The position numbers were made by a program, and so were the translations under genes. From positions 372,001-436,000 of the forward strand of contig NZ_JAMKFE010000003.1 of assembly GCF_023721835.1 (NCBI RefSeq): 64,000 nt of DNA. The letters run 5' to 3'. A model generated the notes under the pieces. The model ran no database searches, was not told the origin of the DNA, and worked only from the letters and a program-made list of their open reading frames with translations. Positions 7,820 to 16,886 of this stretch are shown piece after piece; position 1 is the first letter of the stretch; every line of letters begins with the position of its first letter. The stretch comes from Caldimonas mangrovi (GTDB lineage Bacteria; Pseudomonadota; Gammaproteobacteria; Burkholderiales; Burkholderiaceae_C).

Positions 7820-10800
7820 ATGTCCCTGTTTCCCTCACCGGCCCTGTTGGCGCCCACATGGCGCATTCTGCGCATCGTTCTACGGGTGGCCGGAAGTCTT
7901 GTGCTGTTGGCGTGGACGCTCATCCTGGTCGCATGGTTGACGCTCCACTGGGCGATTCTGCCGCGAATCGACCATTGGCGCCCGAGCATCGAGCGCGCCG
8001 CCACGCGGGCCGTGGGGCAGACGGTACAGATCGGCGCCATCCGTGTCGAATCTCACGGCTGGGTGCCCACGCTGGAGATGCTCGACGTGGTCGTGCACGA
8101 TTCCGCCGGGCGCGAGGCGCTGCGGCTGGCGCGCGTGCGTGCCGCGGTGTCGGCGGCGTCGGTGCTGCACCTCGAACCGCGCTTTCGCCAGTTGCTGATC
8201 GACGCGCCCACGCTGGAAGCTCGTCGCGATGCGCAGGGCCGGGTGTTCGTCGCGGGCATCGAGCTGCGCGGCGAAGCCGGCCGTGCAAGCAGCCCGGCCG
8301 CCGACTGGTTCTTCAGCCAGGAAGAATTCGCGATCCGCAACGGCGTGGTGCGCTGGCTCGACGAGCAGCGCGAAGCCCCGGTGCTGGAGTTGCGTGCGGT
8401 CGACTTCGTGCTGCGCAACGGCTCCCGCATCGGATCGCGTCGTCACGACTGGCGGCTCGACGCGACGCCGCCCGAAGACTGGGGGGCCCGCTTCTCGTTG
8501 CGCGGCCGCTTCACGCAGCCGCTGCTGGCGCGGCCCGGCGAGATGCAGCGTTGGAGCGGCAGCGGCTACGCCGACCTGGCCCGTGCCGACGTGCAGAAGC
8601 TGCGCCGGTATGTCGACCTGCCGTTCGAGCTGAGCGAAGGCGACGGCGGGCTCCGCGTCTGGGCCGATGTGCGTGATGGTGCGCTGGTCGGCGCTACCGC
8701 CGACCTGGCGCTGCGTGCGGTCAACGTGCGCCTCGCGCCGGACGTCGAGCCGCTGGTGCTGGAGCAACTGCGCGGGCGTGTCCGGGGCGACGTTGACGGC
8801 GACACCTATACCGTGACGGCCAGCCACCTGGCCTTCCGCACCGGCGAAGGGCTGGACTGGCCCGCCGGCGATTGGCGCCTGCGCTGGCGCCGCCCGGGCG
8901 AAGGCAGCGCCGGCGACGGAGAATTCCAGGCCGAACGACTCGACCTGGCCATCCTGGCCCAGCTGGCCGGGCGGCTTCCGCTCGGTACCGCACTGCGTGA
9001 CGAGCTGGCCGAGTTGCGGCCCCAGGGGCAGGTGCAGCGCCTGCAGGCGCGCTGGCAGGGGCCGCTCGACCGGCCCACCGGCTACCGTCTGCAGGCGCGG
9101 GTGCAAGGCTTGCATCTGGCCGCGCAGCAGCGGCCCGGGAATGCGCCGGAGCGCTGGGTGGGCCGGCCCGGCGTGGCCGGGGCCGACATCGAGTTCACCG
9201 CGAGCGATAGCGGCGGCGAGGCGGCGCTGCAACTGCACGACGGCGCGCTGGAGTTTCCCGGGGTGTTCGACGAGGCGCTCATTCCCCTCGACCGCTTGGA
9301 AGCGCGTCTGACGTGGGGCGTGCAGCGCGAGGGCCGTGCGGTGGGCGACCGCGGCTTGATGCCGAACGTCCAGCTCCAGGTGCGCGACGCCCGCTTTGCC
9401 AATGACGACGTCGAGGGCACGCTCACGGCCGGCTGGCAGACCGGCCAGGAACCGGGCATCGGCCCGAATGCGCGCCTGCCCGGCGTGCTCGACCTGCAGG
9501 GACGGCTCAGCCGGGCGGACGCGACACGCACCTGGCGCTACCTGCCGTCGGGCATCCCGGCGCATGTGCGCGATTACGTGCGGCGTGCGGTGATCGAAGG
9601 CACGTCGCGTCACGTCGACTTCGCGGTGCGCGGCGACCTGTCGCATTTTCCGTTCGCCGATCGCAAGCAGGGCACGTTCCGCATCGCATCGCAGATCGAG
9701 AACGCGCGCTTCGCCTACGCACCGGCGGCCGACGGTGCCAGCGCGGATTGGCCGGCCTTCGCAGGGGTGCACGGCCAACTGGTGTTCGAGGGCACGTCGA
9801 TGCAGATCCGCGATGCCCGGGCCCAGCTGTTCGGATTCCAGTTGCAGCAGGTGCAGGGCGGCATCGCGGATCTGGCGCATGCCGCCGAGCTGGTGCTCGA
9901 CGGCCACGGTCGCGGGCCGCTGGGCGACGCGCTGCGCTTCGTGCGCGAAACGCCGGTCAACGGCTGGACCCAGCGCGCGCTGGAACAGGCCAGCGGCAGC
10001 GGCGACGCCCAGCTCAAGCTGGGTGTGCGCATCCCGCTCGACGACGTCCGCCGCGCCCGCGTCAGCGGAGAACTCGGCTTGCTGGGCAACGAGGTGCAGG
10101 TGACGCCGGCCACGCCGCGCATGAGCCAGGCACGAGGCATGGTGCAGTTCTCGGACAGCGGCTTCTCCGTCAAGGGGGCGTCGGCGCGGGTGCTGGGCGG
10201 CGGCGCGAGCTTCGAAGGCGGCACCCAGAAGGACGGCGTGCTGCGATTCACCGGCCGCGGCGTCGCGAGTGCCGAAGGGCTGCGCCAGGCGCGCGAGCTG
10301 GGCGTGCTGCCTTATCTCGGCGAACACCTGAACGGCCAGGCGGCCTACCGGATCGGGCTCGCCGTCGTGCATGGGTATCCCGAGCTGTCGATCACGAGCG
10401 ATCTGGTGGGTTTGGGCACGACGCTGCCGGCGCCGCTGGCCAAGCCCGCCGAGGCCGCCTGGCCCCTGGCGATACGCACGACGGTGGACGGCACGTCGCT
10501 TGCGGCGGGCCAGCCGGGGCGCGACCGCGTCGCGATGCTGCTGGGCGACGTGCTGGAGCTGCGCTACGAGCGCGAGTTGCGCGACGGCGCGGCGCAGGTG
10601 GTGGCCGGCAGCATCGGCGTCAACCGGCCGGCACCCGAGCCGGTTGCCGGCACCGCGGCGGCGGTGCGTCAGTCGCGGCTCGATCTCGACGCCTGGCGTG
10701 CGGTGGCGCAGTCGTTCGAAGGCAGTGGCGCGGCGGCCGGTGGCGACGGCGGCGATGCGGGCGGCTCGGGCTACGTGCCGTCGACGATCGCCCTGCAGGC

Positions 10801-11959
10801 CGACGAACTGACGGTCGACCAGCGCCGGCTCACCCGTGTGGTGGCCGGGCTGTCGCAGCAGGCCGGGCTGTGGCGCGTCAACCTCGACGCCGACCAGCTG
10901 AACGGTTATGTCGAATACCGTCCGCCGGGCGGCTCACGTTCGAGCGAGGGGGGGCGCGTGTACGCGCGGCTGTCTCGGCTGTCGCTGCCGGAAAGCGCAA
11001 TACAAGGCATCGAGTCGCTGCTCGACAAGGAGCCGCAGGCGGTGCCTGCGCTCGACATCGTGGTCGACGACTTCCAGCTGCGCGGCATGAAGCTCGGGCG
11101 TATCGAGGCCGAGGCCAGCAACTGGCGCACCGCCGAGATCCGCGAATGGCGGCTCGACAAGTTCCGGCTGACCAACGCGGATGCGCGGCTGGAGGCCACC
11201 GGCCACTGGCGCGGCGTGGCCGGTGGCAGCACGGCCCGGCGTGCGGTGATGGACTTCGAACTCGACGTGGCCGACAGCGGGCAGTTGCTCGAACGCCTGT
11301 CGTTGGGCCCTGTCGCACGGGCCGGCAAGGGCCGTCTGCAGGGACAGGTCAGCTGGCTGGGCTCGCCGCTGTCGCTCGACTTCCCCACCATGGACGGCAG
11401 CTTCAACGTCGACATCCACCAGGGCCAGTTCCTGAAGGCCGACCCCGGCATCGCGAAGCTCGCGGGCGTGCTGAGCCTGCAGTCGCTGCCGCGGCGCCTG
11501 ACGCTCGACTTCCGCGACGTCTTCCAGGAGGGCTTCGCGTTCGATGCCTTCACCGGCGACGTAAAGATCGAACGCGGGGTCGCCTACACCAACAACCTGC
11601 GGCTGCGCGGCGTGACGGCTGCGGTGCTGATGGAAGGGCGCGCCGATATCGCGCACGAGACACAGGACCTGCGGGTGGTCGTGGTGCCGGAAATCAATGC
11701 CGGCACCGCGTCGCTGGCGTATGCCGCCATCAACCCGGCGATCGGGCTCGGCACCTTTCTTGCGCAGTGGTTCCTGCGCAAGCCGCTGATGGAAGCCGGC
11801 ACCCGCGAGTTTCACGTCACGGGCCGCTGGGACGACCCCAAGATCGAGCAGGTGCCGCGGAAGCGGGCGCAAAGCGCCGTTCCCGAGCGCGAACCCGACG
11901 CGGTGGTCGTTGTCGTCGGCCGCCATCCGCCGCTGGCCGAAGGAAAAACGCCCCGATGA
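7820..11959 (+). CDS. yhdP: YhdP family AsmA-like phospholipid transport protein
   Basis: A 1379-aa envelope-spanning protein of the YhdP/TIGR02099 type. It has one N-terminal membrane helix (near residues 15-38) and then a very long beta-rich periplasmic region. The C-terminal part contains the AsmA-like segment (FNVDIHQGQFLKADPGIAKL) followed by the family-typical tail with TASLAYAAINPAIGLGTFLAQ. In enterobacteria YhdP acts in phospholipid movement between inner and outer membranes. That role is by family, not from the sequence. An upstream in-frame start at 7736 would add 28 residues that do not fit a membrane anchor, so the ATG at 7820 is chosen. The TGA overlaps the next ATG (ATGA). Confidence 0.9.
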   Translation: MSLFPSPALLAPTWRILRIVLRVAGSLVLLAWTLILVAWLTLHWAILPRIDHWRPSIERAATRAVGQTVQIGAIRVESHGWVPTLEMLDVVVHDSAGREALRLARVRAAVSAASVLHLEPRFRQLLIDAPTLEARRDAQGRVFVAGIELRGEAGRASSPAADWFFSQEEFAIRNGVVRWLDEQREAPVLELRAVDFVLRNGSRIGSRRHDWRLDATPPEDWGARFSLRGRFTQPLLARPGEMQRWSGSGYADLARADVQKLRRYVDLPFELSEGDGGLRVWADVRDGALVGATADLALRAVNVRLAPDVEPLVLEQLRGRVRGDVDGDTYTVTASHLAFRTGEGLDWPAGDWRLRWRRPGEGSAGDGEFQAERLDLAILAQLAGRLPLGTALRDELAELRPQGQVQRLQARWQGPLDRPTGYRLQARVQGLHLAAQQRPGNAPERWVGRPGVAGADIEFTASDSGGEAALQLHDGALEFPGVFDEALIPLDRLEARLTWGVQREGRAVGDRGLMPNVQLQVRDARFANDDVEGTLTAGWQTGQEPGIGPNARLPGVLDLQGRLSRADATRTWRYLPSGIPAHVRDYVRRAVIEGTSRHVDFAVRGDLSHFPFADRKQGTFRIASQIENARFAYAPAADGASADWPAFAGVHGQLVFEGTSMQIRDARAQLFGFQLQQVQGGIADLAHAAELVLDGHGRGPLGDALRFVRETPVNGWTQRALEQASGSGDAQLKLGVRIPLDDVRRARVSGELGLLGNEVQVTPATPRMSQARGMVQFSDSGFSVKGASARVLGGGASFEGGTQKDGVLRFTGRGVASAEGLRQARELGVLPYLGEHLNGQAAYRIGLAVVHGYPELSITSDLVGLGTTLPAPLAKPAEAAWPLAIRTTVDGTSLAAGQPGRDRVAMLLGDVLELRYERELRDGAAQVVAGSIGVNRPAPEPVAGTAAAVRQSRLDLDAWRAVAQSFEGSGAAAGGDGGDAGGSGYVPSTIALQADELTVDQRRLTRVVAGLSQQAGLWRVNLDADQLNGYVEYRPPGGSRSSEGGRVYARLSRLSLPESAIQGIESLLDKEPQAVPALDIVVDDFQLRGMKLGRIEAEASNWRTAEIREWRLDKFRLTNADARLEATGHWRGVAGGSTARRAVMDFELDVADSGQLLERLSLGPVARAGKGRLQGQVSWLGSPLSLDFPTMDGSFNVDIHQGQFLKADPGIAKLAGVLSLQSLPRRLTLDFRDVFQEGFAFDAFTGDVKIERGVAYTNNLRLRGVTAAVLMEGRADIAHETQDLRVVVVPEINAGTASLAYAAINPAIGLGTFLAQWFLRKPLMEAGTREFHVTGRWDDPKIEQVPRKRAQSAVPEREPDAVVVVVGRHPPLAEGKTPR

Positions 11960-12789
11960 AGATCGCCGCCGTGCAAATGGTCACCTCGTGTTCGGTACAG
12001 GGCAACCTGGAGCGCGCCCAGGAACTGATCGCCGAGGCGGCCGCTGCGGGCGCCGAGCTGGTGGCGCTGCCCGAGAACTTCGCTTTCATGGGCCGGGCCG
12101 ATCGCGACAAGCTGGCGCTGGCCGAGCCGCTCGACCAGGGGCCGATCCAGGGCATGCTGAGCGGTGCCGCACGGGCGCACCGGATATGGCTGATCGGCGG
12201 CTCTCTCCCGCTGGCGACGGACGACCCCGAGCGGGTCGGGAACACCACGATCGTGTACGGCCCGCGCGGCGAGCGCGTTGCGCGCTACGACAAGATCCAT
12301 CTGTTCCGCTATGACGAGCCGACCGTTGGTGGCGGCTCACGCGCCTACGACGAAGGTGTGGTGCTGCGCGCCGGGTCGCGGCCGGTGGCCTTCGCGGTAC
12401 CGCGCGACGAGCACGACTGGCGCGTGGGCTTGAGCATCTGCTACGACCTGCGGTTTCCCGAGCTGTACCGCGCGCTGATGCAGCCGCCCTGCGATCTGAT
12501 CGCGGTGCCTTCGGCCTTCACCTACACCACCGGACGGGCGCACTGGGAGCTGCTGTTGCGCGCCCGCGCCGTCGAAAACCAGTGCTACGTGATGGCGCCC
12601 GCGCAGGGCGGCGTGCACGAGAACGGCCGCCGCACCTGGGGTCACACGATGATCGTCGACCCCTGGGGCGAGGTCGTGGGGCTGCAGGACGAAGGCGAGG
12701 GGATCGTGCTGGCCGAGCTGGACACCGCGCGGCTGGCCGACGTGCGCGCCCGGCTGCCGGCGCTCGGGCACCGGTGCCTGGGCACCTGA
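11956..12789 (+). CDS. nitrilase-superfamily carbon-nitrogen hydrolase (Nit/deaminated glutathione amidase-like)
   Basis: A 277-aa cytosolic amidase with the Glu-Lys-Cys triad of the nitrilase superfamily. The glutamate is in ALPENFAF (near residue 42), the lysine in RYDKIHLF and the cysteine nucleophile in [14 protein letters not shown]. The pattern and length fit the Nit1/Nit2/YbeM branch, which includes omega-amidase and deaminated-glutathione amidase. The exact substrate is not settled by sequence reading. The ATG overlaps the yhdP stop codon (ATGA), and coupling to yhdP in one operon is common in betaproteobacteria. Confidence 0.88.
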   Translation: MKIAAVQMVTSCSVQGNLERAQELIAEAAAAGAELVALPENFAFMGRADRDKLALAEPLDQGPIQGMLSGAARAHRIWLIGGSLPLATDDPERVGNTTIVYGPRGERVARYDKIHLFRYDEPTVGGGSRAYDEGVVLRAGSRPVAFAVPRDEHDWRVGLSICYDLRFPELYRALMQPPCDLIAVPSAFTYTTGRAHWELLLRARAVENQCYVMAPAQGGVHENGRRTWGHTMIVDPWGEVVGLQDEGEGIVLAELDTARLADVRARLPALGHRCLGT

Positions 12790-12793
12790 CGCA

Positions 12794-13189
12794 TCAGCGC
12801 CGGCCGAGCATGTAGCCGACCGCGAGGCCGGCCAGTGCGGCCAGGCCGGCCACCTTCCACGGTTCTTCGTGGACGTAATCGTTGGTTGCGCTGGCGGTGT
12901 AGCGCACGCGCCGGCCGATGCCGTGGCTGGCCTCGGCCACCGCCTCGCTGGCTCGGTGCAGTGAGTCCTGCAGCCGGTCCTTCAGCGCCCGCAGCTCGGG
13001 CAGTTCGGCCATCGCCGGGTTGGCCACCAGCTCGGTGACATCGGCTTCGAGGTCGGCCCATTCACGTTGCAGCAGTGCAGCCGTGTCGTCGGCCGGAGGA
13101 CGCGGGTAGCGGCGGGTGGATCGCTGAGCAGTGCCTTCGGAACGCGGCAGCGGCTGGACGGTCGAGTCCTTGGAAGTGTCGGTGGGCAT
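12794..13189 (-). CDS. ElaB/YqjD/DUF883 family membrane-anchored protein
   Basis: A 131-aa protein with a low-complexity polar N-terminus, a helical charged middle (LQREWADLEADVTELVANPA) and a C-terminal membrane helix (WKVAGLAALAGLAVGYMLGRR-type end). This is the layout of the ElaB/YqjD/YgaM group, whose members are tail-anchored, ribosome-associated and induced in stationary phase in E. coli. The ATG at 13189 is used because the open frame upstream (to 13402) is unconserved-looking Arg/Pro-rich sequence. It is the last gene of a minus-strand stress-like cluster and is convergent with the amidohydrolase, 4 bp apart. Confidence 0.82.
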   Translation of the reverse strand: MPTDTSKDSTVQPLPRSEGTAQRSTRRYPRPPADDTAALLQREWADLEADVTELVANPAMAELPELRALKDRLQDSLHRASEAVAEASHGIGRRVRYTASATNDYVHEEPWKVAGLAALAGLAVGYMLGRR

Positions 13190-13299
13190 GGGTGGGGCTC
13201 CTCTCGTCTGGAATGGCAATGATGCGGGCTGGGCCCGGGCAAGATCAAGCGGGTGAATGCGCGAGGCTGCACCGGCAGGCGGCGTGCCCAAGCGGGCCG

Positions 13300-13746
13300 T
13301 CACGCCAGGCGCGAGGCCACACGCAGTGCGTCGAGCGCCTGCGCGACGCCGTCGAATTCGTTGGACTTGTCGAAGAAGTGGTGTGCGCCGAGCGACAGGC
13401 AACGCTCCCGGACCAGGCGGGTGCTGGTGTTGGTGAGCACCATCGTCAGCGGGCGCCGATCTTGCTTATGCAATGCGGACAGCACGCCGAAGCCGCTGCC
13501 CTCACGCAACTGCAGGTCGACCACGACGGCGTCGAACTGACGGCGCGAGAGTTCCGACAACGCGTCCGCTTCGGTCTCGGCCTGTGCGGTCACCTCGAAG
13601 CCGTCGCACGTGGAGATGAGGTCGAGCAGGCGTTCGCGGATCAGCCGCGAGTCCTCGATCACCATCACCCGCAGCGGTGGTTGCGCTACACGCGCGGTGT
13701 CGTGGAACGACAGCGGAGCATCGGCGGTGACGGCGTGCGGATTCAT
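13300..13746 (-). CDS. single-domain response regulator (receiver only)
   Basis: A 148-aa protein consisting of a CheY-like receiver domain after a roughly 25-residue tail. Receiver landmarks are present: the acidic pair in VMVIEDSRLI, the phospho-acceptor aspartate in VVVDLQL, a threonine in MVLTNTST and the conserved lysine in FFDKSNEF. There is no DNA-binding or enzymatic output domain, so it would act by protein contact or as a phosphate sink. It lies between a NarL-type regulator and an ElaB-type gene on the same strand, close to a NarX-like kinase at 15286, which may phosphorylate it. Confidence 0.85.
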   Translation of the reverse strand: MNPHAVTADAPLSFHDTARVAQPPLRVMVIEDSRLIRERLLDLISTCDGFEVTAQAETEADALSELSRRQFDAVVVDLQLREGSGFGVLSALHKQDRRPLTMVLTNTSTRLVRERCLSLGAHHFFDKSNEFDGVAQALDALRVASRLA

Positions 13747-13813
13747 CGGGACTCCCTCATTCGGCGGCCGGGGAGGCTGCCGTACAGCGGTCTGCGCAAA
13801 AGAACGGTAGATG

Positions 13814-13840
13814 CGAGACTACGCGGCCCGAAGGGTCTCG
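13814..13840 (-). other. intercistronic hairpin between two response regulator genes
   Basis: An inverted repeat CGAGAC/GTCTCG encloses an inner CCC-GAA-GGG pairing. It lies between the NarL-type gene and the receiver-only gene. In minus orientation a short T-rich stretch follows about 12 nt later, so it could be a weak terminator or processing site. Confidence 0.3.
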
Positions 13841-13876
13841 TCTGTAGGCCGGATGCCGACGCTTGCAGTTACGAGT

Positions 13877-14611
13877 TCATTGGATCAGGCCGTTCTTGAC
13901 GGCGTAGTACGTCAGTTCGGCATTGCTGCCGAGCTGCAGTTTTTCCAGCAGGCGGCTGCGATAGGTGCTGACGGTCTTCACGCTGATGAACAGCTCGTCC
14001 GCGATCTGCGTGACCGACATTCCGCTGGCCAGCTTGCACAGCACCTGGAACTCGCGTTCGGACAGGTCCTGGTGCGCCGGCCCCGCGCCGGGCTGGTCGA
14101 GCCGGCTCGCAACCAGGTCGGCCGCGGTGGCACTGAGATAGCGGCGGCCCTGCAGCACCACCCGGATCGCACGCAGGATCTCATCGACGTCGGAGTCCTT
14201 CTTCAGGTAGCCGTTGGCCCCGGCGCGCAGCAGGTTGATCGCATACTGCTCCTCGGGGAAGGCGCTGACGATCAGCACCGGAATGTCTCCCAGGTGGTTG
14301 CGGATCAGGCGCAGCGTGTCGACGCCGGTGCGGTCGGGCAGCGAGATGTCCAGCAGCACCAGGTCCCACTCGCCTTCGCGCAGCAGCGTCAGCGTTTCGG
14401 CGCTGGTGGCGGCCTCGCCGGCGACGCAGAGGTCGGGCTCGGCGTCTATCAGTTGCTTGAGCCCGGCGCGAACGATCTGATGATCGTCCGCCAGCAGAAT
14501 GCGTTTGCGGTCCACGGCGAGGCTGGGGGTGTGACGTGAGGCAGTCTGGCACAGCGCCTCGGACGGCGTCAAAGCCGTGCCGTCGGAGCTGCCTTTGATC
14601 GGGTGTTGCAT
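13877..14611 (-). CDS. NarL/FixJ family two-component response regulator
   Basis: A 244-aa transcription regulator. An N-terminal extension of about 35 residues precedes a receiver domain (RILLADDHQIVRAGL with the aspartate pair, phospho-acceptor in LVLLDISLPD, lysine in GYLKKDSD). A LuxR-type HTH follows near the C-terminus (LSEREFQVLCKLASGMSVTQ, then SVKTVSTYRSRLLEKL). The 35-residue extension is unusual, and a GTG within it (giving VDRKRILLADDHQ) could be the true start. The likely partner is the NarX-like kinase divergently encoded at 15286-16794. The gene group around it encodes small envelope proteins, which suggests an envelope stress target. Confidence 0.9.
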   Translation of the reverse strand: MQHPIKGSSDGTALTPSEALCQTASRHTPSLAVDRKRILLADDHQIVRAGLKQLIDAEPDLCVAGEAATSAETLTLLREGEWDLVLLDISLPDRTGVDTLRLIRNHLGDIPVLIVSAFPEEQYAINLLRAGANGYLKKDSDVDEILRAIRVVLQGRRYLSATAADLVASRLDQPGAGPAHQDLSEREFQVLCKLASGMSVTQIADELFISVKTVSTYRSRLLEKLQLGSNAELTYYAVKNGLIQ

Positions 14612-14638
14612 GGAGCGTGTCGCAGTGGGTTGAACGAC

Positions 14639-14668
14639 AAAAAGGAAGGCTGCGCGAGCGAGCCTTCC
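14639..14668 (-). terminator. rho-independent terminator after the entericidin-like gene
   Basis: On the minus strand an 8-bp stem (GGAAGGCT/AGCCTTCC) with a GC-rich loop is followed by five T residues. It lies just after the stop of the 50-aa lipoprotein gene at 14693 and before the NarL-type gene. Confidence 0.7.
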
Positions 14669-14692
14669 CCGAGTGGCGGCCGCACGGCCGGC

Positions 14693-14845
14693 TTACATCT
14701 TCTTCTTGGTGCTCTCGGCAGCGTCCTGCACCTTCTCGCCGCCGCGTTCCACGTCCTTGCCCATGCCCTCCACGGTGTTGCAGGCACTGAGCGCGAACAT
14801 TGACGCCATCATGGCGGACACCAAGACAAACAAGCGATTCTTCAC
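14693..14845 (-). CDS. entericidin A/B family small lipoprotein
   Basis: A 50-aa lipoprotein that begins with a GTG codon. AGGAGG lies 6 nt upstream, and the nearest ATG (14850) is out of frame and stops at once, so GTG is the start. A short positive N-terminus and hydrophobic stretch end in a lipobox (FALSAC, Cys21). The mature part is NTVEGMGKDVERGGEKVQDA with a Lys-rich end, the typical entericidin pattern. Entericidin B of E. coli is a stress-induced membrane lipoprotein of a toxin/antidote-like pair, but only one such gene is seen here. A terminator follows. This gene is easily missed because of its size and start codon. Confidence 0.85.
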   Translation of the reverse strand: MKNRLFVLVSAMMASMFALSACNTVEGMGKDVERGGEKVQDAAESTKKKM

Positions 14846-14970
14846 GGCATTTCCTCCTTCAAGGTGCGGCAACGGAAAGGGGCGGGCTGCGCCGCCCCGT
14901 GATATCCGGCAAACGGCGTGCCCGCTTCCTGGGAGCGCCGATTGCTTCAGCGAAGACCCGTCCGGCAAGG

Positions 14971-15138
14971 CTAGCCGCCCCGCTTGAACAGCCCGATCAG
15001 GAACGAGATCACCGTCAGCGCGACGAAGACGAAAAACAGGATCTTCGCGATGCCGGCGGCACCGGCGGCAATGCCGCCGAAGCCGAACAGGGCGGCGACG
15101 AGCGCGATCACGAAGAACACGGCGGCGTAATAAAGCAT
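14971..15138 (-). CDS. DUF1328 family (YtjA-like) small membrane protein
   Basis: A 55-aa protein with two membrane helices joined by a Gly/Ala-rich turn ([15 protein letters not shown]), the standard DUF1328/YtjA form. Start choice: an ATG at 15144 directly abuts AGGAG with no spacing, whereas the ATG at 15138 is 6 nt from it, so 15138 is preferred. It lies upstream of the entericidin-like gene on the same strand. Such genes often cluster with entericidin and two-component genes in Burkholderiales. The molecular function is unknown. Confidence 0.85.
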   Translation of the reverse strand: MLYYAAVFFVIALVAALFGFGGIAAGAAGIAKILFFVFVALTVISFLIGLFKRGG

Positions 15139-15285
15139 GGACATCTCCTGGGTGGCTCCGGCTGGCAGGAGCGCCGGCCCGCCGGGAAAACACAAGATTG
15201 ATGGCTGAATCGTAGGAAGGGAAGACCCTGCGCGCTGTAGGTTTGCTTTGTCTCGAACTGTCGGAAGCCTCTTACACCTGCACCG

Positions 15286-16794
15286 ATGTCCACCACACCA
15301 CAACGATCAGCCCCCGCTGCACCGACACGGTGGCAAACCATCGCGGCGCATCTGAAGGCTGCTCGACACGAGGTCGAGGCGGCTGCCGCTCGCTCGGGCC
15401 AGGTGCCCGTCACGCTGCTGCGCCGCCTGGCGGTGCTGCGGCTGGCCGTGCCGATCACGCTGCTGCTGGGCGGTTCCATGTTGTGGGTCAACGAGCAAGG
15501 CTACCAGCGGCTGGAGGACATGTATGGCGACCTGAAGCGTGCGCGCAGCGTGGCGCAGGAACTGAACAACCTGTCTTTCCTGGCCGCGCGCGTCGACGCG
15601 ACGCAGGCGGGCTACCTGCTGGCGCGCTCATCCGACAGCTTGGAGCGCCACCGCGCCACGTTGCGCGAGATCGTCTCGGCGCGTGAACGGCTGACCGGTG
15701 CCGATGGCGACGGACCGGTGCAGCCCGAGATGGAGGTCGTGCTGCGCTATATCGACGCCGAGCGGGCCGAGTTGCAGCGGCTGGACGCCTTGCCGCCGGT
15801 GACCGGCCTGACCGACGTGGACGCACGGATCCAGCCCAACCCGGTGTCGGACGGCACGCTGCGCGAGGCGCTCGGACGTCTGGTGCAGCAGGAGCGCGAA
15901 CGGCTCGAGCAGGCCGAGACCGCCGCGGCCGCCGAGGTGCAACGCCAGCGCTGGTGGTCGCTGATCTCGATCGCCTTCGGTGTGTTGCTGCTGATCCTGC
16001 TGTTCCAGACCTATCGCACCGAACTCGACGAAGAGCAGCGCATGGCGCAAAGGCTGCAGCACGAGCGCGACCGGCTCGAGCGCGCGGTGCGGCAGCGCAC
16101 GCGCGAGCTGTCGGAGCTGGCGACGCACCTGCAGCATGTGGCCGAGCAGGAGAAGATGCACCTGGCCCGGGAGCTGCATGACGAACTGGGCGCCATCCTG
16201 ACTGCGAGCAAGATGGACGTCGGCATGCTGCTGCGCCGGCGGCTGGAGCCAAAAGAGACCGCCCTGCAGACGTTGATCCGGCTGCAGGAGACGCTGGAGC
16301 GGGGCGTACAGATCAAGCGCCGCGTGATCGAGGGGCTGGTGCCGACCACGCTGCGCAACCTCGGGCTCGCTGCGGCACTGGACGTCTTGGCCGAAGAGGT
16401 CGAGGCGAGCAGCGGGCTGGTGATCCAGCGTCGCCTGCCCGACGAACTGGCGCTGGACAGCGAGCGCAGCATCGCGGTTTACCGACTCGTGCAGGAAGCC
16501 TTGACCAACGTGCAGAAACACGCGAAGGCCTCCAGGGTCGAGCTGTCGATCGAATTGGACGACGACCTGCTGTCCCTGCGGCTGCGTGACGATGGCATCG
16601 GCATCGGCAGCGCGCGCGCGCAGAAAGTTAAGCTGAAGAGCCACGGGCTGCGCGGCATGAAACACCGCGTCGACGCCTTCCACGGCCGCTTCGAACTGGT
16701 GCCGGCTGCGGGAGGCGGCACCGAACTGCGCGTCGAACTGCCGCTGCAGGACGTGAACGAGGACGACCCGGACGTCACCGAGGAGGCCGCGTGA
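15286..16794 (+). CDS. NarX-like sensor histidine kinase (HisKA_3 type)
   Basis: A 502-aa inner-membrane kinase. The first membrane helix lies near residues 52-68 and the second near 222-242. Between them is a periplasmic helical sensor of about 150 residues. A coiled linker rich in Glu/Arg precedes the dimerisation box with the phospho-histidine in [13 protein letters not shown]. The ATPase domain has RDDGIGIG and the GLRGMKHRV motif typical of NarX/DegS-type kinases. It diverges from the NarL-type regulator group, its probable partner. The signal sensed is unknown, and there is no PAS, GAF or nitrate P-box that I can recognise. Confidence 0.9.
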   Translation: MSTTPQRSAPAAPTRWQTIAAHLKAARHEVEAAAARSGQVPVTLLRRLAVLRLAVPITLLLGGSMLWVNEQGYQRLEDMYGDLKRARSVAQELNNLSFLAARVDATQAGYLLARSSDSLERHRATLREIVSARERLTGADGDGPVQPEMEVVLRYIDAERAELQRLDALPPVTGLTDVDARIQPNPVSDGTLREALGRLVQQERERLEQAETAAAAEVQRQRWWSLISIAFGVLLLILLFQTYRTELDEEQRMAQRLQHERDRLERAVRQRTRELSELATHLQHVAEQEKMHLARELHDELGAILTASKMDVGMLLRRRLEPKETALQTLIRLQETLERGVQIKRRVIEGLVPTTLRNLGLAAALDVLAEEVEASSGLVIQRRLPDELALDSERSIAVYRLVQEALTNVQKHAKASRVELSIELDDDLLSLRLRDDGIGIGSARAQKVKLKSHGLRGMKHRVDAFHGRFELVPAAGGGTELRVELPLQDVNEDDPDVTEEAA

Positions 16795-16886
16795 GACAGG
16801 ATGCTTGTCTCGGCGCCGCATGAACCGAGTGATGCCGCTGAACCGGTTTCGCCCCGTGAGAGGCGGCCGGAGGCCGTGGGGGAGGC

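Noticed and set aside
7880-10372. 830-codon open frame antisense to yhdP
   Set aside because: Same codon-bias shadow; no motif, no ribosome site that I could support.
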